Assembly: GCA_964247055.1 (NCBI GenBank)
Contig: OZ176050.1
Span: 2,418,001-2,482,000, forward strand
Length of the DNA stretch: 64,000 nt
Direction: 5' to 3'
DNA from: Paragordius varius
Taxonomy: Eukaryota > Nematomorpha
In this document: in pieces, positions 14,001-24,672 of the stretch
Layout: each line of letters begins with the position of its first letter
Position numbering within the stretch: the first letter of the stretch is position 1
Program-made: the position numbers and the translations under genes
Notes under the pieces: model-generated
Told to the model about the DNA's origin: nothing
Databases searched by the model: none
The model's input: the letters and a program-made list of their open reading frames with translations, nothing else

Positions 14001-17000
14001 TTTTCAGGTATCAAATATTTTTTTTAAACAATTTTAACTTTAAATCCCAAAATGATACTGTAAAAGTTAAAATTATATATACTAAAGAAAATTAATTTCT
14101 TTTTGTAACAAAACACCATATTTTGGATCAATTTAAATTAATTTTTCCCTCTTAATCCTTATTTACGAAACGCTAGAATATATTTATATTTAGGTTTAAG
14201 AATTAGTTTTCTTTACAAAAATATTAATTGGCTTTTTACTAATTATGTTTTCGTATGTTAACAAAAACTCAAAAAAATATTTTTTAGGCTTTGAGTCGTG
14301 ATCGCCTTTTCCCAATTTTCGATTATTTTAGCGTTGGAACCAAGAAACATGATGAACCCTTTCGAGCATATTTCCTAATGTTTTTCATTGGAATCCTTTT
14401 TATACTTATGGGTATTTTATTTATTTTCGTTTTATGAAAATAAAATTTGTATCAAGAATGTTTCCGGTTTTTTATTTGCTAAATCATTAGTTACATTGTT
14501 TTTTATCTAATGTTTTACATTAATCTTATTTTAAGTTGATGATTATTATATTATTGCGAATAAAATAACACTAGACAACAAATTTTAACTTTTTTAAACT
14601 GCCATTCTTATAAATTTAAAATTTATTTTATTTAAATATATAATTAGCATATCTGAAAAGAAAATTGGTCTAGCATGGAAGAATTTTTTTATATCAGAGT
14701 TTATCGATAATTTTTGGCCCCGATTTAACACTAAACTCGAAATTTCGAAAATTAAAAGTTTTATATATGAAGCCATGTATTTTATATCATTCAAAAGAGC
14801 GCAAAAAACTGCATCTTTTAAATGGTAGTAAGTCATTAAAATCAATCGGATGTAAAAGTTATTTGGATTTAAATGGTCGAAATTTTCAATCCTTAAATAA
14901 GTCAAGAATTTTCACAGACAAACTAATTTGAAAATCATATAAATTATTTTAATATAATTATTATGGTTATATTAGTATTTAATTTAAAAAAATGTTTGAA
15001 AAAGCTTTTGGTTTGCTTTTTTAATAAAAATTATTATTATCATAAATATTTTACCTAGTGGATACTAAAATGCATAGTTATAACTGTAAATTTATTACAT
15101 AATGGCTAAAAAAGATCGAAAATACCTTAAACTTTGTTTTTATCTTCAAAATTTCGAAATTATCAGCCTCGTAAAGAAAATAAATTAATATTGGTGAGAT
15201 GGTAATTTTAAAAAAAACAAAAAACTTAAAAATGGCTGTTTTGAGTGACATAAAAGTAATATAAAAGTGTTTTAATCAAAAAAACTTTCTTGTGTTATAT
15301 TTTTTGGACATTCATCACCATCTAAACAAAGTTTGAGCTATTTTCATCCATTAGTTTTAAAAATATATTAATTAAAAAAAAGTTCTCGCTTCGCGCGTTT
15401 GTCGCTCTTTGTGTCCAATATTAACTGTCGATGTAATACATATTAATATGCATTTTATAGAGTTTTTATTACTCTTTCGAATGATTTATTACAAATGGGC
15501 ATTACTTGTATATTTTCAAAGAAAAATATTTTTTAGTAAAATTTTGATAAAGAGGGCGCATAATCTAAAGAATCAAATTATACAAAATTCTTCCATCGAG
15601 TTATAATTTTTATTTCAGATTTACTGTTATAATGATACTAAATAACAGAAAACTCAAAAAACTCGAGTGGCAGAAAAATTTGTTGTCCAGTGTAATCACA
15701 GATAAACATATAATTTTATAAACCGCAAAAATTAGTTGTTTGCTATTCGCTGAAAAATATACTTTTATGATTCAAATAAATTAGACAATATAGAAAAATA
15801 AGGTCAGCCTCGTTAGAAATAGAAATATAATATATTGAGACCGTTTTTAAAAAAGGTTGGTTTCATTTCCTATTTCTGCAAAAAAAATTTTAAATTATTT
15901 TAATTCTTTCATTTTTTAGCCGATTTGAATAATTTGGCTCCCATAATCTCCAACTTTTTCTTGATGTCATTTGCGCTCATTAACTATTCGTGTTTCGATG
16001 TTTACATGTCCGGGAGCATTGGTAATATACTCTATGATTTTAAAAATTAATAATAATTATAACACATTTACAAAATAAAAATTTTAATAAAATAAATGTT
16101 TTTTGTAAAGAGAACCATATTTTTCTTACCTTTTATTTTTATCATTACCTGTCGTTTTGGGTTGTGATGAATATATATTTTTCATATTTATTCAATTTTA
16201 TGTTGGCGTGATAGTATATTGAAAAAATTCAAGATCAATTTTTTTTTATATTTTATCGCTTGATTTACATACATATATTGAAAAATAGGATTTCGCCCGG
16301 GGTATTCCTATTACAATCATTGGTTAAGCCTGATTGGGGGTATTTTGTGCATTGTCACCATGTTTTTGATCAAATGGTGGGCCACTCTCCTAACATTTTT
16401 CTTCGTCCTTTTCTTTTTTGCATACGTTCGTTACAAAAAACCTGGTAAGTTTTGTGTTTAAATTTGTATATTTTATTAATATTTTGTTTTACAAATCGGT
16501 GTTAGTATTTAACATTTTATATTCATACTAAATTCTGAGCTAAATATACTCGTGATTGGGATTAAATATGTGTTTTTGAGATATGTTTATCATTTTTTAC
16601 TCTGGTTGTTATAATGTTTTCATCATATTTATAAATGGTATTTGGATTTCCAGCGTGAATTTGAAAGTTTAGGAGTGAAAGTCCAATTAATTTTTTTTTA
16701 ACAAAACATATTTTCATAATAAATTTTTTTAGATGTAAATTGGGGTTCATCAAGTCAAGCCCATGTCTATAAAAATGCACTGACCTGGGTCATGAAACTC
16801 AATAACACGGAAGAACATGTCAAAAATTTTAGGTAGAAAACTATCCAATTTTTTACCTAAAAAATTTTTTGTTTTTTCCTCGGATTTTTACCGTTAATAA
16901 TTACAATAAAATCAAAATTATATACACAAAACGTTAAAAGGCAAAATTTTTATTAAGATATCCATATTTTTGACACCTTGATTTTTTCGATATAATCCAT

Positions 17001-20000
17001 CGTTTTGCGTCACAAAATTTCGATTAAAGTTGTAAAAAAGTATATATCATAATCCTTTTAGGTTATACAAAAAATTTAAAGCTTTAAAAAGTATGGCTGT
17101 TATATACAAAAAATATTTGTCTTTTAGTTTTGAAGTTTCCCTTCAATACCTGTAATTTTATAACCTTTTTAGACCTCAAATCTTGGTTTTAACGGGCGAT
17201 CCACGAGCTCGGCCTGGCTTGATAGATTTTGTCAATTATTTCACCAAAAATCTCAGCTTACTCATTTGTGGCCATGTGATATTGGTAAGTATTAATCGTT
17301 TATTTTTATAAAAATAACCGGTTTGACCGCTTAAATGCACATTCAAACATTTCTTAATTTTTTTTAGATTAAATTTACCTTTTTGTTTACGTATATTTCT
17401 AATTTTTAATAAAATCTTGACGTTTTCTCACTTATTAGGAAAATAGTCCTGAATATGCCAATCCACCCAAACTCCGTGATATATATGATTTTTTCAATAA
17501 ACGACGCGTTAAAGCCTTATATGATAACATACGGGCCCCAAATTTACGACAAGGTGCTTTTGGATTACTTGAGGTTAGTTATTGATATTTTATGCTATGG
17601 AGCATGCTGAAAGAGGTTCGAAAGTTTTTTAAACGTCGCAATTTATAGTAAAAAGGTGACCTAATCCTTAAATTATTAGATTTATGTTTAATGGGTAATA
17701 TGGTGTTATTTTTAATATTCTATTTGTTTTTTATTTACAAATTTACATCATATTTTTACATTTTACATTAATTATAATTTTATAAATATATGAATACAAT
17801 AGGTAGCGGGATTAGGGAGACTAAAACCCAATATCTTGATTATGGGATTTCTACATAATTGGCACGATGAGGATTTGACTGATCTTAACAACTACTTCTA
17901 TGTTATTCAGTGAGTATCGTATTTCAATTTTTATTAACTTTATTGTTTAAATCAGGTATTGAACTAGGAACTGATTTTTAAAATCCCAATCATTAGCCTT
18001 TTAAAATAGTCACAATTTTGTTGCAAATGAATTGTTTTTTTAGGGAAAAGCAAAATCTAAATTCCATTTTATATCAAAAAGTTATTTGAATATTTTGTAT
18101 TTTCTAGCGATGCGTTTGACTTGAGATTTGGAGTTGGGATATTTAAAACTCCAGAGGGTTTGGATTTTAGTTTCTACACTTTATCCACAGGTCATCATGG
18201 CCATGATAATCCATCCAGTTTGTACAGGTTTATTTTTTATATAACTAATATTTGTTCCAATATTTAACACTAGTTTTGTGTTCGACAGGTTTCCTATAAT
18301 AATTATTTTATAAGTTATGTTTGTATAATGATAAAAATTGATAAAAGTATGTAAATTTTATCAATTATTAATTTATTTATTGTTAATTTCATTTTTTATT
18401 AAGCCACAAATTAAATTTAATATTCACAATATTAATTGACTGATTATAACCATGAACACGATGAGTTATTTTTACAAATATATTATTATTGGTTCTTAAG
18501 AATTATATAATTAAACTCATTTTTAGAAATAAAAATAATTTATAAATTATTTTACAGACATTTTCACCGGAGTTCGAACGCGGCCTTAGCTATTCCACAA
18601 CACGAAATAAAAGAATTATCAGCTACTCGGAGGTTTTGGAAAAAAATTGGTTTAGATTTTATATCTCCTGTCACTGATAAAAATGCACCGGATAATAATG
18701 GTATACTTATTATTGGACAGTTTAAAGTTTTTTTTATTCTTAAAGGGTAAGGCCTAAATTTGTATTTAATTACTTGGATCTATTGGAGTGATATATTACT
18801 TTAAAATGCGATTAGTTTTTCACGGTTTAAAAATATTACTGTAGGCACATTTATGTTGGCCAAGCGTATAGCTAAAAATAACAAACGGTTTAAATAAAAT
18901 ATTTTTTATATTATTCTGCATAAATAATTCAATCATGGACAAAATTTGCTATATGTCATACGCTACTGTATTACAAATTAGCCCACAATAAAATGTCGAT
19001 AATGTAATATTAAATATATCTATATCCATATATAGCAAATGGTATGACCGTGACTTCACAAGTCAGCAGTATTCGACCTGATGGTGATGACCACAGTAAT
19101 AATTTAACTGTTAGCAATTCACCTGCCATAAACAATTTCGAGATGGCTGATATTGAGACTAAAATTACAAAACCTACCAATGATGTCACCAACACAAATA
19201 AAAAATTTCCAATGCGAATTCCAGACTCTATTTTTAATCGCCGCAAAGGTCATAAATCACTGCCGAATGATGAGAAAAATATAAATCCCTCGAATCTATC
19301 GGGCCTTGTGAGGAATGGTTCACTTACTATAGGTGATAGCAACAACACAAATTTCAATAAAAAACGTGGTGGAAATAAAAAGGGCAAACAGCAGGCTTTA
19401 CACAAAAAAGGGTATATCCAACATAATATATATTGCGATTTTTCGTAATAATGCACAAAATGATATTTTTACCTCATGCATTATATATAGTTGCGATAAA
19501 TTTTCTCTTCTTAAAATTTAATTCTGTTATAACCGTATAGTTTTAACTAAAATTATTTTTAACCTTGACATATTTTGATTTTTACCATTTCCCTAAATTT
19601 AATTAATGAACAGTATATATCATTCAAATTTGCTTTTACTAGGAGCATAAATTACGAATCGAAACGACTTAATAAAAATATTATGGCAAGTATAAATCGA
19701 TATCAATTGGCTCAACCCAAAGGATTCATTGATATTTGGTGGCTTTTTGATGATGGAGGTTTAATATTACTCATTTTTGTTCGGTATTAATTTTGGAATT
19801 ATTTAATAAAAAATTTATTCCTGAAAGGTTTAACCATACTTCTTCCGTATATTTTGGCACACCGTTCTCATTGGGCCAAATGCCAAATCCGATTTTTTGG
19901 TCTCTGTAATGGAACAGATGATCAGGAAATGGTTCATACTAAGTAAAAAATAAAATTCATTATATTTTTTCATAAAAATTAAATTTTTTTTTATTAAGAA

Positions 20001-21139
20001 ATTGGCATAATTTCCAATATATTTATATATATATATATATATATCATTTTAGTTTTGCCGCATTGCTGACTAAATTTAGGATAGAGTATTCCGATATCAT
20101 AATACTCCCAGATATTCAAAAGGAACCGGATTCTAAAAAGTAACTATTTAATTTTATTGGTTCGATATTTGCTATTAGAAAGTAAAATTAAAAAGAAAAA
20201 GCATAAATAATTAGTTAGAAATCATAGTCCATTGCGTTACCAAGTGACGGGTGATGTAAATATGTCAAACATTTAATTTCACATTTACATTTGTCAAACA
20301 TTAGGTTACTAAATCAAAAATATTCTTTTTCTTTAGTAAAACTTTAAGTATTTATGTTTTCTCTTTAAAATTTTAGAATATGTAATACAATATAATTTAT
20401 GAATAATGGGCTTTATTCCATACCATGTAACAATGATAGTTGAGTACGTTTTATGTATAAAAAAATATTTATAGCGTGGAAAAATTTGATGAATTGATTG
20501 CAAAATATCGGGTCCGCGATCAAAGTGATAAGAAATATGCCCCCGGTATGATAACTGATGCTGAATACATTTCTTTGCTCAATAAGACGTATCGTCAAAT
20601 CCGGTTACATGAAATGCTTATAACTTATTCCACGCATTCCAATCTCGTTGTTATGTAAAACCATTTTTTTAGCTAGGGAACAATAATATTTTGATATTTT
20701 TTTTTGAATACATTGTTTTTATTTTATTTAAAAGTAATGTTAAAGTTTTTGGGAGATATGTAGCACACCATGTAATTCTGCTTATTGGTTTTATCCTCTT
20801 ATTATCAATTCACGTTTAAATCAAAAATTATATGAATTAAAAGAATGTAATCTGCACCATTTGGTTTTAAACCGTTTTTTATTTTATAAACTGGAACAAG
20901 AACCAACGGCTTAAAATTATATGGAATCAAGTCTAAATTCATCTTACGAGTGCATGGAACAAAATTTTGATATAATATTGATTTCATATCCTTTTCTATA
21001 TAGGACTTTACCAATGCCGCGCAAAGGAAGCGTTTCCTCCTCTATGTTTATGGCTTGGTTGGAATTTATTTCAACTGGAATGCCTCCTTTTTTCTTTCTT
21101 CGAGGAAATCAACAAAGTGTCATAACGTTTTATTCATAA
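8098..21139 (+). CDS. Na-K-Cl cotransporter of the SLC12 family (NKCC/NCC type), complete
   Basis: Cation-chloride cotransporter of the plasma membrane, moving Na+, (K+) and Cl- together for volume and chloride control. Exons: 8098-8628, 8966-9049, 9292-9367, 10674-10769, 11234-11373, 11822-11938, 12215-12326, 12478-12602, 13034-13315, 13900-14007, 14288-14411, 15920-16021, 16289-16444, 16733-16832, 17173-17284, 17439-17573, 17803-17909, 18108-18227, 18558-18700, 19036-19411, 19643-19758, 19828-19942, 20053-20139, 20475-20654, 21004-21139. They sum to 3780 nt, i.e. 1259 aa. Diagnostic stretches are [21 protein letters not shown] (start of TM1), [33 protein letters not shown], the CNISGDL loop, [20 protein letters not shown] and the C-terminal SVITFYS. 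The acidic/serine-rich N-terminus carries an RFDV motif (residues 25-28), the docking type for SPAK/OSR1 kinases, and a STFEMLPT stretch in the place of the regulatory threonines. NKCC rather than KCC is clear from the C-terminus; NKCC versus NCC is not settled. Confidence 0.96.
9401..9672. mobile_element. decayed hAT-like MITE in a cotransporter intron
   Basis: Two GC-rich patches in AT-rich intron, 'gtttgcggcccgcgaa' near 9437 and 'atgcggcccgcgaagcg' near 9638, are typical of the subterminal parts of hAT MITEs. The right end reads tgtgttgggcactcctg, matching the CAGGAGTGCCCAACACA type of hAT end. The left arm (ggaggtggccaatagg) is decayed, and no clear 8-bp target duplication remains. Confidence 0.45.
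10911..11181. mobile_element. 271-bp foldback MITE with ~60-bp inverted ends
   Basis: The left end TATACCATTTACAGTTCAAA is matched by the reverse complement of the right end, which finishes CTGTAAATGGTATA. The arms continue inward through 'tccaccct..aacaattcaa', 'attcaccct' and 'aataaatta', giving about 60 bp of near-perfect palindrome around an AT-rich core. A TA flank at both ends fits TA target duplication, as in Tc1/mariner-type MITEs. It sits in the intron between cotransporter exons 4 and 5. Confidence 0.85.
14569..15692. mobile_element. 1.1-kb non-autonomous DNA transposon with CACTR ends, copy 1
   Basis: The left end CACTAGACAACAAATTTT and the right end AAATTTGTTGTCCAGTG are inverted repeats of ~18 bp. 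The element is flanked by TAA on both sides (14566-14568 and 15693-15695). A second copy at 39651-40700 is similar over its whole length, again between TAA trinucleotides. CACTR termini with a 3-bp duplication point to the CMC (CACTA/Mirage/Chapaev) group. No transposase is seen. Small frames such as 15409-15606 recur in the other copy only because the DNA is repeated. It lies in the intron 14412-15919 of the cotransporter. Confidence 0.85.
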
Positions 21140-21725
21140 AAGTCTCTCTGTAATGGTTATGAAAATTTTGATTTAACCTTAAAAATTAATTAAAATATGC
21201 CATCACAATGCAATTTAGAAGAGAACCGCCTTTTCTCTAGTCTATACGTATTGTCATAATTTTAATATGCATAAGTAGTGATCAACTCAGGAAATACCAA
21301 TTTTTTAACAAGATTGCTATTTTTGACGCAAAGTATTATATATTATTTTTTCCTGAAATATCATTATTGAAAACATTATTATCATTATTTTTAACAAGCT
21401 TGCTATTTGACGCAAAGTATTATATATTATTTTTTCCTAAATATTATTATTGAAAAAATTATTTTATATAAAGTTATAGACTCAAACAAACAATATACTT
21501 TATATTATAATCAAATATTTATTTATTATATTGTGTATATCTCCAAAATCAATATTATTCATTTTTAATTATCAGGTATCCCTGTACATACTATATATAT
21601 TTTCAATAATATAAATTTATGAAAATTACCAATATAGATATAGTATTATAAAATTAATAAAGAATATATATATGGCCATGTAATTATTTTATAATGCGTT
21701 TAAATGCTTCCTGCCAGCTCGTAAT
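21140..21725. other. 3' region between two convergent genes
   Basis: This holds the 3' ends of the cotransporter (+) and the micro-exon gene (-). A candidate plus-strand polyadenylation signal AATAAA is near 21657-21662. A minus-strand one (forward TTTATTTATT) is near 21518-21527, so the two 3' untranslated regions may overlap. A short tandem duplication at 21311-21476 is listed separately. Confidence 0.4.
21311..21476. repeat. tandem duplication of ~80-90 bp
   Basis: The string 'ttttttaacaagattgctat...gacgcaaagtattatatatt' followed by 'attttttcctgaaatatcattattgaaaa' is repeated directly, starting again near 21389, with a few differences (for example agatt/agctt and a 3-base deletion). It lies just downstream of the cotransporter stop codon. 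Confidence 0.85.
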
Positions 21726-23071
21726 TTAATTTTCTGGTTCAATCAAAATTTCGGGTGATTTAACTTTTTTCATCGTGTCTTCGGCGGAGGTTAATTTTTT
21801 AGCTTCCCCGAAAACTACTGTGGCATTATCAGAATAAATTATATTAGCGGGATCAGTTAAATCCAAAGGCTTTGTTTCGACATGGGTTTCTTCATCAGTC
21901 ATTTTTACTGACTCGGTTTGTTCGACAGTAGCCTTCTCCTAAAGGGAAAATATTTTTTAATCAATAATTTTAGCAAACATAAGTTTAGTTTATTTTTTAT
22001 GATAAATATGTATATATCTTACTTCAGTAATCGTCGGTGCTTCTATAGAAAGGTAAAATGTAATTTTATATTTTGTTAGTTTATTGAAAATACAAAATAA
22101 TTATTTTCGGATTTTTACCAATTTGAGCAGTGTCTTCACTGCGAACAAGACCCCATCCTTTTTGTCCCCAACCACCATAGCTAACTTGACCTAACAACAA
22201 AAAAATGAATGATGAATCATATTTCAAATCAAAAACAATAAAAAGTGCCCAAAATAAAATTATACCTTTTCCCTTTCCTTTGCCATAGGATTGACCTAAG
22301 AGCACAATAAAAGAAAAAAATTATAGGCAAAATCTTAAATTTAAATTATCACACTCTTTAAACAAGTTATCTGTCAAAACTTTTTAAAAAAGTTAAAAAT
22401 GATCAAAAAAAACTAAGTTTTGAACCTTTTCCTTTGCCCCAGGACTGTTGTCCTTTGCCTTTTCCATAAGATTGTTGCTGGCCCTTCCCTTTTCCCCACG
22501 ATTGCTGTTGTTGTCCTTTACCTTTTCCTAACATAGATATAACATGAAATGCTTGATTATAAAGTTTTAAGACTTTTTTTATTTGAAAGCAAATAACATT
22601 TTAATAAATAACGGTACCTCCGTAATATCCTTTATATATATATATATATGCATATATGATACATGAGAAAACAAATGTATCAAAATATTTTTATTGTAAA
22701 AAAAATTCATTATGAAATCAAAAATAAGTTAATACATACCATAGCTCTGGACACCTATATGTTGAATAAAAAGTGAAATTTTGTATTGGGCAAAAAATTA
22801 TTTTTTATTATCAATCGATTGTCTCTCGTCATCAGAGTTTATGTTATCAAAATCACACCAAAATTTTAAAAATACGGTAGTAAATTATTGATACCCTTTC
22901 CTTTGGATTGTTGTACCCAACCAGCTAATTTTTATGAAAAAAGATATTAGTCAAATAACTGTTAGATAACCAATAAATTATAAATAATAAAATTATAAAC
23001 TGTGTGTTTTTACCTTCTGTCACAATCATTACAGTCAATGCCAAAAAAATTAAAGGAAGCCAAGATGCCAT
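21726..23071 (-). CDS. small secreted G/K/Q/W/Y-rich protein built from micro-exons
   Basis: No known family recognised. Nine exons on the minus strand: 23014-23071, 22895-22924, 22740-22754, 22618-22629, 22426-22527, 22266-22295, 22119-22190, 22023-22042, 21726-21938. The sum is 552 nt, i.e. 183 aa. Exon 1 encodes a clear signal peptide (MASWLPLIFLALTVMIVTEA). Exons 2-7 (30, 15, 12, 102, 30, 72 nt) are all multiples of three and all begin and end in phase 1. They encode repeats such as SWGKGKGQQQ and SYGKGKGQQ, plus GYYGG and SYGGWGQKGWG. Exon 8 is 20 nt. Exon 9 is an acidic, non-repetitive tail (EKATVEQTESVKM ... EILIEPEN). Exon 5 uses a weak donor (GTTCAA); if unspliced there, the protein would stop shortly after. 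The product is probably exported as a matrix, mucus or secretion component (inference). The layout resembles the micro-exon genes of schistosomes. Confidence 0.8.
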
Positions 23072-23160
23072 TTGCAGAATGTGTGTTGTTGTTTAGTAAT
23101 GGAATATAAAGAATAAGTAAGGTAAAAAGTAGTTGTTGAAAAACTGGTAAAATCAGTCCC

Positions 23161-23168
23161 TTTTTATA
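23161..23168 (-). promoter_or_regulatory. TATA box of the micro-exon gene
   Basis: On the minus strand the sequence reads TATAAAAAGGGA about 90 bp upstream of the ATG at 23071. This is the right distance for a short 5' untranslated region. A sharp TATA promoter fits a highly expressed, tissue-specific secreted protein (inference). Confidence 0.65.
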
Positions 23169-24104
23169 CATTTAAATGGGTCAATTGTTATCTGATACGG
23201 GTAACCTTGGTAAATTTTTTCAAGGATTTTTTATATGTTTTAGACATGTCATTTTGTAATTTAATAATTATTTCTTTTAAAATGCAATTCGATATTTAAG
23301 GCTATGCGAAATTGTAACGAGGTCATCACAATATTTTTTTGCATGTAAAAAGACAAATTTGGGCAAAATTGCTTAAAAACTTTTGATATTTTACAAAATT
23401 AAAAAATTGTCAAATCTCAAATTACACCTAAATATATCCATAAAAAAAAAATTAAGTTATTTAATATTTTTTTGGCTATGTAATATAATATTTTATAATT
23501 TAATGATATCATTATAATATCTACATAATTGTGTAATAATTTTAATGCGCTCATTATACATCTTATAAAATTTAATATGAGCTTATTAAAAAAATTGGAA
23601 TATATACATTATAATGAAGGTTATTTTTAGTGTAAATTGATTATGATGTAAAAATATAAAATTTTTATTTTTGGATTTAGCCTCTCTTATGAACTATAAG
23701 CTTTTTTGATCTTTTAAAGTTAAAATACCGATTGCCAATATTAAATAAATCTGTTGACCGGGGGATTTCTTTTAGAATCATTTTGCTTTTGATACAGCTG
23801 ACAGGGGTTTAAAAAACCTTACATCAGCTACCGCATAAATTATGGTAAAATAAAAAAAATATCAAAAACATAATTGAAATATTAATTGTTATAACGACGC
23901 GGAAAACAATGTTTGGCTATAAGTTTTGTTGCACCTTCTATGTATTTTTACCCTAAAAAATAAAAACTAGACGCATGTTAATATTTTGATTGATTTATTG
24001 AATGAATATTAGAAAAATCACGTCTTTTGCAATGTCGTCAAAGATTATCGCTTTACCATTTATAATTTAACCTTGTTTTTATTTTAAAATTGTTTTAATG
24101 ATTC
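23169..24104. other. AT-rich intergenic sequence
   Basis: Nothing recognised apart from general AT richness. It is the upstream region of the micro-exon gene (-) and of the short secreted open frame (+). Confidence 0.4.
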
Positions 24105-24278
24105 ATGAATAGGATTTTTCAGGCTAAAGTAGCGTTTATTTTTGTTTTATGCTTTTTATTTTGTAACATTATAAAATTAAATTGTGAACCAAAAATTGGA
24201 ATGGAAAATAGCCATTTTAACGAAATAATTAGATCACATACCAAAATTGTAAAATTAGACCCAGAGACAAAAAAATAG
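24105..24278 (+). CDS. possible 57-aa secreted peptide
   Basis: An open frame of 57 codons plus TAG that starts MNRIFQAKVAFIFVLCFLFC and continues NIIKLNCEP. This looks like a signal peptide with a cleavage region near residues 22-28. It is followed by a short polar part ending KLDPETKK. No family is recognised. The frame is short enough to arise by chance in AT-rich DNA. The basic N-region, long hydrophobic core and polar end in the right order are the only evidence. Confidence 0.3.
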   Translation: MNRIFQAKVAFIFVLCFLFCNIIKLNCEPKIGMENSHFNEIIRSHTKIVKLDPETKK

Positions 24279-24335
24279 TGTTGAAACTTAAAACCAAAAC
24301 CAATCCTTGTTTTTACCGTCTACTAATCCAACTAA

Positions 24336-24672
24336 TGTGTTTATAATAGAGACGACATATAAATTATTAATTCAAATTAAGTACATTTATTAACTGATTG
24401 CTTAGTGGTGGTACAGGTGTATTTATATATTGTAGCAAGGATAAATTACAATAATAAATTAGAATACTATTTGTATCAAATACAATGTCATATAAAATAT
24501 CCATATATATATAATAGTCATTAGATTATTTATTAAATACAATGTCGTATAATAATTTAACTTAAGGTTATAAAGTTGGCAGCTATAATTAGAATACCAT
24601 TTGTACATACAATGTCATATAAATTATATAATAAATAATTATAATATAACTTAAGGTTATAACCAATTAACA
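24336..24672 (-). repeat. 3' LTR of the Ty3/gypsy element (337 bp)
   Basis: In the element's orientation it runs from TGTTAATTGGTTATAACCTT to ...TATTATAAACACA, i.e. TG...CA ends. Just inside it (24673-24690) is a purine-rich tract that reads ATAGGGGGAAGATAA on the minus strand, the expected polypurine tract. The LTR contains internal partial repeats ('atttgta..atacaatgtc' near 24470 and 24597). It is 260 bp longer than its partner at 28438-28514. Confidence 0.85.

Noticed and set aside
14594-14905. 103-codon minus-strand frame
   Set aside because: It falls inside the CACTR element. The second copy does not keep it as a clean frame, so it is probably fortuitous.
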